5,585 nt of DNA from an uncultured Prevotella sp. (GCA_937892695.1 CALBJK010000015.1:1-5585), one strand, 5' to 3'; positions 1-5,585 are shown, counted from the stretch's first letter. Numbers and translations are program-made. The notes: generated from the letters alone by a model not told the origin.

Positions 1-768
1 TTCGCTTCGGGGCACAACCCAGACGGTCCGGCTCAAATTACATCTTATATATTGCGCGAGAATCCCGACATTCTTTGTATGGAAGAGTGCGGTGTGGGCG
101 AACCCCATCGCAGCTATGTAAGCTCTACCCTCGGTCGTGTCTATCAGTACAGCGACACTTCTGTGATGGGTGCTGGATTTCAGGACGAAATCGACATCTA
201 TACCAAGTATCCAATACTGAAGAAGGAACGCATACCCTACCGGTCTTCCAAAAACCATTCTGTGGCTTTCTATCTGAAAATGGGACTCGACACGGTCGTC
301 GTCGTCGCAAACCATTTCGAGTCAACAGGACTTTCAACCGAAGAGAAAAAAAGCTTTAAGACCATGATGAAGGGCGAGCTGGGAGGCGGTGAGGTCAAGC
401 GTGAATCGAAACGCCTGATTGACAAGCTTGCTGAAGCATCGCGCACACGTGCCCCGCAGGCCGAGGCTGTGGCCGGATATGTACGCCGTTGTAAGGAGCG
501 CGGGCTGAGCGTCATCCTCTGCGGCGACTTCAACGACTGCCCCATTTCATACGTACGGCGCACCGTCGCCCGTGAGCTGAACGACTGCTATGTCGAGAGC
601 GCGACCGGGCCGGGCATTTCCTATCATTACAATGCTTTCTACGTCAGAATAGACAACATAATGTGCTCGGACGACTGGGTGCCTTACGAATGCAAGGTAG
701 ACGACTCCATAAAGACTTCCGACCATTATCCCATTGTCTGCAAGCTGAAAAAACGTGACAATCATTGA
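1..768 (+). CDS. Endonuclease/exonuclease/phosphatase (EEP) family hydrolase, 5'-truncated by the window edge
   Basis: The frame is open from base 1 to a TGA at 766-768, giving 255 residues of the C-terminal part. The TTG at 52 is probably not the start, because coding-like sequence (FASGHNPDG...) continues to the edge. EEP-fold landmarks occur in the expected order, numbering from the first visible codon: a metal-binding Glu in DILCMEE (residues 28-29), NHFES (about 104-108) at the position of the usual N-T-H strand, GDFN (175-178), RIDNI (216-220) and a terminal SDHYP (240-244) with the catalytic His. Family members are Mg2+-dependent phosphodiesterases or phosphatases acting on nucleic acids, lipids or small phosphate esters; the substrate cannot be read from this fragment. 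All catalytic motifs after the first are intact, so nothing suggests decay. The missing N-terminus, possibly with a signal peptide or membrane segments, would decide its location. It runs in the same direction as secDF, 204 bases upstream, with no clear terminator between them. Confidence 0.9.
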   Translation, partial: FASGHNPDGPAQITSYILRENPDILCMEECGVGEPHRSYVSSTLGRVYQYSDTSVMGAGFQDEIDIYTKYPILKKERIPYRSSKNHSVAFYLKMGLDTVVVVANHFESTGLSTEEKKSFKTMMKGELGGGEVKRESKRLIDKLAEASRTRAPQAEAVAGYVRRCKERGLSVILCGDFNDCPISYVRRTVARELNDCYVESATGPGISYHYNAFYVRIDNIMCSDDWVPYECKVDDSIKTSDHYPIVCKLKKRDNH

Positions 769-804
769 TTTTCGATGTGATAACCTAAGAATTAAAGACA
801 TAAA

Positions 805-836
805 TTTCTGAAAATGTGAAAAATATCGTATCTTTG
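805..836 (+). promoter_or_regulatory. Predicted Bacteroidetes-type promoter of secDF
   Basis: TATCTTTG at 829-836 matches the Bacteroidetes primary sigma factor -7 consensus TAnnTTTG exactly. A poor -33 match (TTTCTG, 805-810) lies 18 bases upstream, where TTTG at about 19-21 bases is expected. Transcription would start near 841-844, leaving a leader of about 130 bases before the secDF ATG. The same nine bases, TATCTTTGC, form the -7 box of the minus-strand gene at 5286-5293, which supports the call. The weak -33 element leaves room for activation or repression. Confidence 0.65.
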
Positions 837-838
837 CA

Positions 839-868
839 CACTATCGGAAAAAACAGCAATCGATAGTG
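839..868 (+). promoter_or_regulatory. Perfect 8-bp inverted repeat over the secDF transcription start (operator or 5' stem-loop)
   Basis: CACTATCG at 839-846 and CGATAGTG at 861-868 are exact reverse complements separated by 14 A-rich bases. Half-site centres are 22 bp apart, about two helical turns, which would suit a dimeric DNA-binding protein. The core TATCG also occurs at 824-828, inside the promoter spacer. If transcription starts at or before 839 the repeat could instead form a 5'-end stem-loop in the mRNA. Which of these holds, or whether either does, cannot be told from sequence alone. Confidence 0.45.
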
Positions 869-930
869 CCGGCATTTCTCCATAGTTGCTGCAAGGCTTA
901 AAAATACGCACGAGAGAGGCCGCACAATCG

Positions 931-972
931 TTACAATAAGAAACAAACAATCAAAAACAAATAAAACAAGAA
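931..972 (+). promoter_or_regulatory. A-rich, G-poor translation initiation region of secDF
   Basis: The 42 bases before the secDF ATG are almost entirely A and C with only three G residues, and contain repeated AAACAA-like words. There is no real Shine-Dalgarno sequence; the nearest purine run, AAGAA, directly abuts the ATG. Bacteroidetes commonly initiate on unstructured A-rich leaders, so this supports the ATG at 973 as the true start. The first transmembrane segment beginning at residue 5 supports the same start. Confidence 0.6.
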
Positions 973-3969
973 ATGCAAAACAAAGGAATTGTAATTGTAA
1001 CAGCGGTTCTGCTGACGCTTGCAAGTCTTTTCTATTTGTCGTTCTCGGTTGCCACAAGCTATTATGACAGTCAGGCGGCGAAGCTGAAAGACCCCATTGC
1101 GCAGCAGAATTACAAGGACTCCGTGAAGTACCTTGGCATCTACTCTTACCAGAAGTGTCTGGAGACCCAAATCGGTCTCGGCCTCGACCTTAAGGGAGGC
1201 ATGAACGTCATTCTGGAGGTGAGCGTGCCTGATGTAGTGGAGACCCTCGCCGACCACAAGACCGACGCTGCCTTCGTCAAGTCGATGAAGGACGCTAAGG
1301 CAGAGGAAGAAACCAGCCAGAAAGACTTTATCACCCTCTTCATCAAAGCCTATCAAAAGAACGCCCCCGGACACCGTCTGGCAGAAATCTTCGCCACACA
1401 GCAACTTCAGGGAAAGGTTTCGCCCACAAGCTCCGATCAGGATGTAGAAAAGGTGCTCCGCGCCGAAGTGCAGAACGCCATCGACAACTCGTTCACCGTC
1501 GTGCGCACACGTATCGACAAGTTCGGTGTGGTTCAACCCAACATCCAGAAGCTCGAAGGACAAGAAGGCCGCATCATGGTCGAAATGCCTGGCATACGTG
1601 AGCCGGAGCGCATACGTAAGCTCCTCCAGGGTAGTGCCAACCTTGAGTTCTGGGAAACCTACAATGCCGAAGAGATAATACCTTATTTGTCTCAGCTCGA
1701 CACCCGCGCAGCCAATCCTTCCGAGGCAAAGAGCGATACCGCCAAGACCGAAGCAGGAAAGGGAACCAAAGCTGCAGCAGCCGAGAAAAAGTCGGATGTC
1801 AAGTTCAAGATAAACAATGCCGATCAGCCCGAAGCTTCTACCGAGGACAAGGCTCTGGCCGAAGCCAAGAAGCAGCACCCGCTGCTCTCTATACTCCAGA
1901 CCACTGGCCAGGGTTCGCTCAGCGTCGTTGGATACGCTAGCGTCCGCGACACTGCTGCCGTAAACCGTATCATCCATTCGCGTCTGGCAAAGGAGTTTCT
2001 TCCTGCCGACCTGCGTCTGATGTGGAGCGCAAAGCCCGCCGACGGACTGAAGGTAAAAAACTACTACGAGCTTCACGCCATCAAGGTGACTACCAACAAC
2101 GGCCGTGCACCGCTCGAAGGCGATGTAGTGACCGATGCCGAAGACCAGTTCAACAGTCTTACCGGTACACCTGAAGTGAGCATGACTATGAACTCGGACG
2201 GCGCACGCCGCTGGGCTGCACTCACCAAGGCAAACATCGGCAAGGCCATAGCCATCGTTCTCGACGGTTCTGTATACTCGGCTCCCCGTGTCAACGGCGA
2301 AATCACCGGTGGATCGTCCTCAATATCTGGTAACTTCACCATCGAAGACACCAAGGACCTGGCCAACACTCTAAAGTCGGGACGTATGCCGGCACCCGCC
2401 CGCATCGTGCAGGAAGAGGTCGTTGGTCCGTCGCTCGGAGCACAGTCTATACAGCAGGGCTTCGTTTCGTTCATCGTGGCTTTCGTCATCCTGATGTTCT
2501 ACATGATTCTGATGTATGGATTCACACCGGGTATGATGGCCAACATGGCTTTGCTTGTCAACCTATTCTTCACGCTCGGTATTCTGACATCGTTCCAGGC
2601 CGCGCTCACAATGCCGGGTATAGCCGGTATTGTATTGTCGCTAGGTATGGCTGTCGATGCCAACGTGCTTATCTATGAACGTACCAAGGAGGAGCTGCGC
2701 AAGGGCAAGTCTACGCGCGAGGCTATGAAGCTGGGTTACAGCAACGCCTTCTCGGCCATCTTCGACTCCAACCTCACATCTATCATCACTGGTGTCATCC
2801 TATATGTCTTCGGAACAGGTCCGATACGTGGTTTCGCAACGACCCTCATCATCGGTATCTGCTGCTCGTTCTTCACAGCCGTGTTCCTCACACGTCTCGT
2901 ATATGAGAACCGCATGAACAAAGACAAGTGGCTCAACCTGAAATTCTCCACTTCGTTCTCGCGCAACTTCCTGCAGGGACACAACATCCCCTTCATGGGA
3001 ATGTATCATAAGACGTTTACCGTCGCAGGTGTGCTGGTGGTGCTATTCATCGTCAGCTTCTTCGTTCGCGGACTGAGCAAGAGCATCGACTTTACAGGTG
3101 GCCGCAACTATGTCATCAAACTCGAAAAGTCCGTCGAACCCGAACAGGTGACCGAGGCTCTGCGACCGCTATTCCCTAACAGTACGGTCAGCGCACTGGC
3201 TCTGGGTACGGATCACAAGACCATCCGCGTGTCTACCAACTACAAGATAGAGTCTAACAACCCCAGTGTCGACAACGAGGTCGAAAACATCCTCTTCAAG
3301 GGCTTGAGCCAGTCGGGTCTGGTCACACAGAAGAGCGTGAGCGTGTTCAAGAACCCAGACGTGCGCGCCGGCGGTTCCATTATCAGTAGCACGAAGGTAG
3401 GACCTTCGGTGGCCAAAGACATCACTTACGGTGCCATAATCAGCGTAATTTTTGCCCTGATTGCCATCTTCGTATATATCCTTATACGATTCCACAACGT
3501 TGCCTTCTCTGTGGGTTCGACGTTCGCCTTGGCTCTTGATACCGTCATCGTGATTGGTATCTATTCGGTGCTCTGGGGTCGTGTACCGTTCTCACTTGAA
3601 ATCGACCAGACGTTTATCGGTGCCATCCTTACCGTTATCGGTTACTCTATCAACGACAAGGTGGTCGTATTCGACCGCATACGTGAGAACCTCGGATTGT
3701 ATAAGAACCGTGACTTGCAGACTCTGTTCAACGATTCGCTGAACGAGACACTGTCACGTACCATCAATACATCGTTCTCTACATTGATTGTGTTGCTGTG
3801 TATCTTCTTCCTCGGTGGAGAAAGCATTCGCAGCTTCTCGTTCGCAATGTTGCTCGGTGTAATCTTCGGAACACTGTCGTCAATCTTCATCGCAGCCCCG
3901 ATAGCCTACCTTACTCTCGGCCGCAAGATCAAGAACGAACCGGCTACTGAAGTTGCCCAGCAACAGTAG
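973..3969 (+). CDS. secDF: Protein translocase subunit SecDF (SecD-SecF fusion)
   Basis: SecDF is an inner-membrane RND-superfamily protein that uses the proton gradient to pull exported proteins through SecYEG on the periplasmic side. This 998-residue protein is complete and has the family's 12 membrane segments: about 5-27, 496-516, 522-543, 549-569, 598-616 and 621-643 in the SecD half, and 681-699, 818-838, 843-866, 880-900, 932-948 and 955-980 in the SecF half. The SecD signature GLDLKGG is at 70-76, the large periplasmic P1 domain spans roughly 80-480, and VGPSLG is at 484-489. TM4 carries VDANVLIYER (Asp562). The SecF half has SIDFTGG (704-710), VGPSVAKD (809-816) and TM10 NDKVVVFDR (894-902, Asp895), followed by SRTINTS (Arg929). 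Asp562, Asp895 and Arg929 match the residues implicated in proton transport in characterised SecDF. An Ala/Lys/Glu-rich insert lies at 246-303. One-gene fusions of about 1,000 residues are usual in Bacteroidetes. The gene has its own promoter and a strong terminator, so it is probably monocistronic. Confidence 0.97.
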   Translation: MQNKGIVIVTAVLLTLASLFYLSFSVATSYYDSQAAKLKDPIAQQNYKDSVKYLGIYSYQKCLETQIGLGLDLKGGMNVILEVSVPDVVETLADHKTDAAFVKSMKDAKAEEETSQKDFITLFIKAYQKNAPGHRLAEIFATQQLQGKVSPTSSDQDVEKVLRAEVQNAIDNSFTVVRTRIDKFGVVQPNIQKLEGQEGRIMVEMPGIREPERIRKLLQGSANLEFWETYNAEEIIPYLSQLDTRAANPSEAKSDTAKTEAGKGTKAAAAEKKSDVKFKINNADQPEASTEDKALAEAKKQHPLLSILQTTGQGSLSVVGYASVRDTAAVNRIIHSRLAKEFLPADLRLMWSAKPADGLKVKNYYELHAIKVTTNNGRAPLEGDVVTDAEDQFNSLTGTPEVSMTMNSDGARRWAALTKANIGKAIAIVLDGSVYSAPRVNGEITGGSSSISGNFTIEDTKDLANTLKSGRMPAPARIVQEEVVGPSLGAQSIQQGFVSFIVAFVILMFYMILMYGFTPGMMANMALLVNLFFTLGILTSFQAALTMPGIAGIVLSLGMAVDANVLIYERTKEELRKGKSTREAMKLGYSNAFSAIFDSNLTSIITGVILYVFGTGPIRGFATTLIIGICCSFFTAVFLTRLVYENRMNKDKWLNLKFSTSFSRNFLQGHNIPFMGMYHKTFTVAGVLVVLFIVSFFVRGLSKSIDFTGGRNYVIKLEKSVEPEQVTEALRPLFPNSTVSALALGTDHKTIRVSTNYKIESNNPSVDNEVENILFKGLSQSGLVTQKSVSVFKNPDVRAGGSIISSTKVGPSVAKDITYGAIISVIFALIAIFVYILIRFHNVAFSVGSTFALALDTVIVIGIYSVLWGRVPFSLEIDQTFIGAILTVIGYSINDKVVVFDRIRENLGLYKNRDLQTLFNDSLNETLSRTINTSFSTLIVLLCIFFLGGESIRSFSFAMLLGVIFGTLSSIFIAAPIAYLTLGRKIKNEPATEVAQQQ

Positions 3970-3992
3970 TATAGAAACAGATTAATTCATTT

Positions 3993-4030
3993 AAAAAGCC
4001 GTACCTACGTCACAGTGGGTACGGCTTTTT
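3993..4030. terminator. Strong bidirectional intrinsic terminator between convergent genes
   Basis: Bases 3993-4005 (AAAAAGCCGTACC) are perfectly complementary to 4018-4030 (GGTACGGCTTTTT), a 13-bp stem. Three more pairs, one of them G-T, extend it inward to a 6-base loop at 4009-4014. The stem is GC-rich in the middle with an A-run on one side and a T-run on the other, so it reads as a terminator on both strands. It lies 24 bases after the secDF stop. No other hairpin follows the minus-strand gene, so it may also end that transcript, about 280 bases beyond its stop. Confidence 0.93.
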
Positions 4031-4307
4031 CTATTAACATCGGTTGCCATGAGTAGAAATGCCAATTCGGCGCGTTTGCCCAACAAAACCTAGCAAGCAG
4101 CTACGGTAAAAGTGCGTCTCCAACAAAAATGCAATTCACAAAACATTACGTTTGTCTGTAGCAGTAAGATACGCCGGAGTCGCTTCTCTATCCGTTGATG
4201 GCATTCCGTTTGTTGGCTTTTATGGCATTTCTGTTTGGCGGATACACGAATCTACACCGTTGATGTCAATTCTGTTATTGGCGTAATGTGGAAATTCGTT
4301 TTAATAA
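4031..4307. other. Gene-poor convergent spacer with degenerate short repeats
   Basis: This stretch between the terminator and the stop of the minus-strand gene has no supported gene. It holds three related words: 4192-4217, 4222-4240 and 4257-4282. The first and third agree at 20 of 26 bases without gaps. AGAAATGCCA at 4055-4064 is repeated inverted at 4223-4232, ACATTACG at 4143-4150 inverted at 4282-4289, and CCAACAAAA occurs at 4080 and 4120 with TTTGTTGG inverted at 4209. The inverted pairs cross instead of nesting, so they do not form one hairpin; this looks more like decayed or dispersed repeat material than a structured RNA. Confidence 0.5.
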
Positions 4308-4321
4308 TTACAAACTGCTGA
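4049..4321 (+). pseudogene. Possible decayed short reading frame or translated dispersed repeat (doubtful)
   Basis: From the ATG at 4049 one frame runs 90 codons to a TGA at 4319-4321, interrupted only by TAG at 4091-4093 and TGA at 4196-4198. The pieces would encode 14, 34 and 40 residues, with words such as NSARLPNKT, VRLQQKCNSQ and SKIRRSRFSIR. These words remind me of short hypothetical proteins annotated in Prevotella intergenic regions, but this is recollection and not a search. Two stops in 90 codons can occur by chance, there is no ribosome binding site, and the end overlaps the opposite-strand gene by 14 bases. I cannot assign a function; a repeat element that merely happens to be translatable is at least as likely. 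Confidence 0.22.
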
Positions 4322-5207
4322 TTGCTTTCAACAGCTTTTCTGGTGACGGGTCTTTGAGTATCACTCGTTTATCCTTGTCGAGGAGATAAATCGTCGGGTT
4401 GGCTCGTAAGAAATAAAGCTGATGCGTCTCAATCTCGCCCTCCGGGCTGTAAGCGTCAATCCACCATGTCGGGAAAGGCTGGCTGTGTCTGCGCCATTCG
4501 TCGGTATCGATGCCAGGATAAATTGCGAGTACTGTAATGCGTCCCTTAGCATTGCCTCCCAATATAGAATCGCGCCTGAGCTGTTCTGTTATTCGGTGGC
4601 AGTTTTCGCAGTCGGGATCGTTGAAGTAGACCACCGTGTATTCGCCCGGAGTGGTGAGAAGCGTCGAACGTTGACCTTTGCGGTCGGTGTATGCAAAGTC
4701 GGTGGCAACGGTGCCTGGTTGGTTCTTTACAACATTGCGTAGTCTGAAGGCATAGCGTTCGCGTTCGGCAATGTCGAAGGTTGGACAGTGTTGCAGAGAC
4801 GATACGAACAGCGCGTAAAGTGCGTCATTGCACATGGGCGATTGGATGTCGTAGAGATAATGGTCGGTCTTTTCGGCGAAGTACTTCCTTACCGTTCCGG
4901 GTACGTTCCCGGCGAAAGCCTTTCCTACAAACAGTTTTACTCCGCGCACGGCGAGTGCCGAGTCAACCCTTGGCAGCAGGTCGAGGAAATTGGCAAATCC
5001 CTGTTCGGTTATCTCCGGACGACGGATAAGAACTGTATCGCCAAAATTGAATTTGTCCCAGTAGTGGGTGACTACATATTCGGCTCTTCCTTCCACAGTT
5101 CTTAGTGTGTCCGGAACAGTAGGGTATGGAAACGACGCGGCTTCCTGACCGTATCCTGACAGGCAAAGACACGCTAACGATACTGCAACAGTAATAATTC
5201 TTTTCAT
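4308..5207 (-). CDS. Exported DUF5106-like, thioredoxin-fold protein
   Basis: A 299-residue exported protein of the two-part type seen in Bacteroidetes. I chose the ATG at 5207 because a classic signal peptide starts there (MKR, then a hydrophobic core IITVAVSLACLCL, probable cleavage near SGYG|Q at residues 17-21) and because AAGGAAAAGAG precedes it. An in-frame ATG at 5237 would add ten polar residues (309 in total) and spoil the signal. Residues about 26-170 (FPYP, then HYWDKFNF at 48-55) resemble DUF5106. Residues about 170-299 look like a thioredoxin fold: VVYFNDPDCENC places a CxxC (CENC) at 200-203, and ANPTIYLLD holds the expected cis-proline (271). The likely role is an envelope thiol-disulfide or thioredoxin-like protein in the periplasm or at the outer membrane; partner and substrate are unknown. 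SLAC at 10-13 is not a good lipobox, so I do not call it a lipoprotein. It is convergent with secDF and has its own promoter. Confidence 0.85.
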   Translation of the reverse strand: MKRIITVAVSLACLCLSGYGQEAASFPYPTVPDTLRTVEGRAEYVVTHYWDKFNFGDTVLIRRPEITEQGFANFLDLLPRVDSALAVRGVKLFVGKAFAGNVPGTVRKYFAEKTDHYLYDIQSPMCNDALYALFVSSLQHCPTFDIAERERYAFRLRNVVKNQPGTVATDFAYTDRKGQRSTLLTTPGEYTVVYFNDPDCENCHRITEQLRRDSILGGNAKGRITVLAIYPGIDTDEWRRHSQPFPTWWIDAYSPEGEIETHQLYFLRANPTIYLLDKDKRVILKDPSPEKLLKAISSL

Positions 5208-5218
5208 CTCTTTTCCTT
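5208..5218 (-). promoter_or_regulatory. Ribosome binding site deciding the start of the thioredoxin-like gene
   Basis: Read on the minus strand, the bases immediately before the ATG at 5207 are AAGGAAAAGAG, a purine run with an AAGGA core about six bases from the start codon. The alternative in-frame ATG at 5237 has only AU-rich sequence and TACGGA ahead of it. Together with the signal peptide, this favours 5207. Confidence 0.6.
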
Positions 5219-5255
5219 TTACGACGGTATCTTGCATTCCGTATTATTATTAAAA

Positions 5256-5269
5256 GGTGTTTTCACACC
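5256..5269 (-). promoter_or_regulatory. Small leader hairpin with a GNRA-type loop and U-run
   Basis: On the minus strand the leader reads GGTGT-GAAA-ACACC followed by TTTT: a perfect 5-bp stem closed by a GAAA tetraloop, with a short U-run directly after it. It lies about 10 bases into the predicted transcript and about 50 bases ahead of the start codon. It could be a weak attenuator or a 5' stabilising hairpin. The stem is short, so the function is uncertain. Confidence 0.4.
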
Positions 5270-5285
5270 ATATTTCTATTCACCG

Positions 5286-5317
5286 CAAAGATAGCAATCC
5301 CCTTTCAATGGCACAAG
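5286..5317 (-). promoter_or_regulatory. Predicted Bacteroidetes-type promoter of the thioredoxin-like gene
   Basis: On the minus strand TATCTTTG (5293 to 5286) is an exact TAnnTTTG -7 box. CTTG (5317 to 5314) stands in for the -33 TTTG, with exactly 20 bases between the two boxes, the expected spacing. Transcription should start near 5279, giving a leader of about 70 bases. It fits the consensus better than the secDF promoter does. Confidence 0.72.
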
Positions 5318-5585
5318 CCTTTCCGGGAAAAACATTTCTGATAATGAATGTCAACATGTTGCCAATATTAATAGGAATATCACCCGACGTAGAGACGAAA
5401 CTTTTGGATGTCTCACTAAGGGATACCATCTGATGATTTATTTATCATGACTTGTACAATACCATTTTAGGAGAAGCACTTTTGTCGTCTCTATTGGGAT
5501 GTCGTAAATGAATGCCCGACGAATGTAGCAACTAATTAGTGTTCACTGAATTAATGTTAGGCATAACTTGGAGCGCAGCAAACTT
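5318..5585. other. Apparently non-coding flank upstream of the minus-strand gene
   Basis: I find no supported gene here; the sequence is AT-rich with stops in all frames. Minor structure includes the 10-base palindrome CAACATGTTG at 5352-5361 and TAGAGACGA at 5390-5398, repeated inverted as TCGTCTCTA at 5485-5493. CCCGACG occurs at 5383 and again near 5515. A 29-codon frame (5344-5433, +) and a 17-codon frame running off the right edge (5532-5585, -) are too short and lack start signals. None of these clearly marks a terminator, RNA gene or mobile-element end. Confidence 0.5.

Noticed and set aside
295..306. Four tandem GTC triplets in the EEP gene
   Set aside because: They encode the Val-rich beta strand (TVVVVANH) expected before the conserved NH motif; no sign of repeat expansion.
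866..901. An 11-codon GTG frame in the secDF leader as a possible arrest or leader peptide
   Set aside because: It begins inside the 3' arm of the inverted repeat, has no ribosome binding site, encodes no signal-like segment and is too short to reach the translocon.
931..2076. A 381-codon open frame on the minus strand opposite the 5' half of secDF
   Set aside because: It lies antisense to an unmistakable SecD coding region. Long antisense frames are expected from its codon bias, the peptide has no recognisable domain, and no promoter or ribosome binding site precedes it.
4147..4154. TACGTTTG, an exact match to the -7 promoter box, on the plus strand in the convergent spacer
   Set aside because: No TTTG-like -33 element lies 18-21 bases upstream, and no gene or terminator follows on that strand. 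An eight-base pattern with two free positions occurs by chance.
5166..5177. SLAC in the signal peptide as a lipobox
   Set aside because: Position -3 is Ser instead of Leu/Val/Ile and the cysteine falls within the hydrophobic core, so ordinary signal peptidase I cleavage near GYG|Q is more plausible.
5208..5237. An upstream in-frame ATG extending the thioredoxin-like protein by ten residues
   Set aside because: The added residues are polar and would sit ahead of a complete signal peptide. The purine-rich ribosome binding site is placed for the ATG at 5207.
5344..5433. A 29-codon plus-strand frame starting MNVNMLPILIG
   Set aside because: It has no ribosome binding site or promoter and is very short, with no recognisable similarity; most likely chance.

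Overview
The window looks like an ordinary chromosomal segment of a Bacteroidales bacterium, most likely Prevotella or a close relative. Four observations point that way: SecD and SecF are fused into one protein of about 1,000 residues; both internal promoters carry the Bacteroidetes -7 box (TAnnTTTG, here TATCTTTGC twice); the secDF start is preceded by an A-rich, nearly G-free leader instead of a strong Shine-Dalgarno; and a DUF5106-like, thioredoxin-fold exported protein is present. Genus is an inference from style, not a search result.

Layout. Positions 1-768 (+) hold the C-terminal 255 codons of an endonuclease/exonuclease/phosphatase (EEP) family hydrolase whose start lies outside the window. 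Positions 769-972 are a gap with a promoter, a perfect 8-bp inverted repeat over the predicted transcription start, and a long leader. Positions 973-3969 (+) encode full-length SecDF, the proton-driven accessory factor of the Sec translocon. A very strong, symmetrical terminator hairpin follows at 3993-4030. Positions 4031-4307 have no convincing gene but hold degenerate short repeats and a decayed-looking reading frame. Positions 4308-5207 (-) encode an exported thioredoxin-like protein convergent to secDF, with its own promoter at 5286-5317 and a small leader hairpin. Positions 5318-5585 hold no gene I can support.

The genes do not form an obvious pathway. SecDF and the exported thioredoxin-like protein both concern the cell envelope (the first helps move proteins across the inner membrane, the second is probably one of the moved proteins), but the convergent arrangement and separate promoters argue against co-regulation. 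I see no mobile element, CRISPR array, tRNA or rRNA. The coding part contains no evident new system; the items most worth checking are regulatory (inverted repeat at the secDF promoter, leader hairpin of the minus-strand gene) and the repeat-like convergent spacer at 4049-4321.
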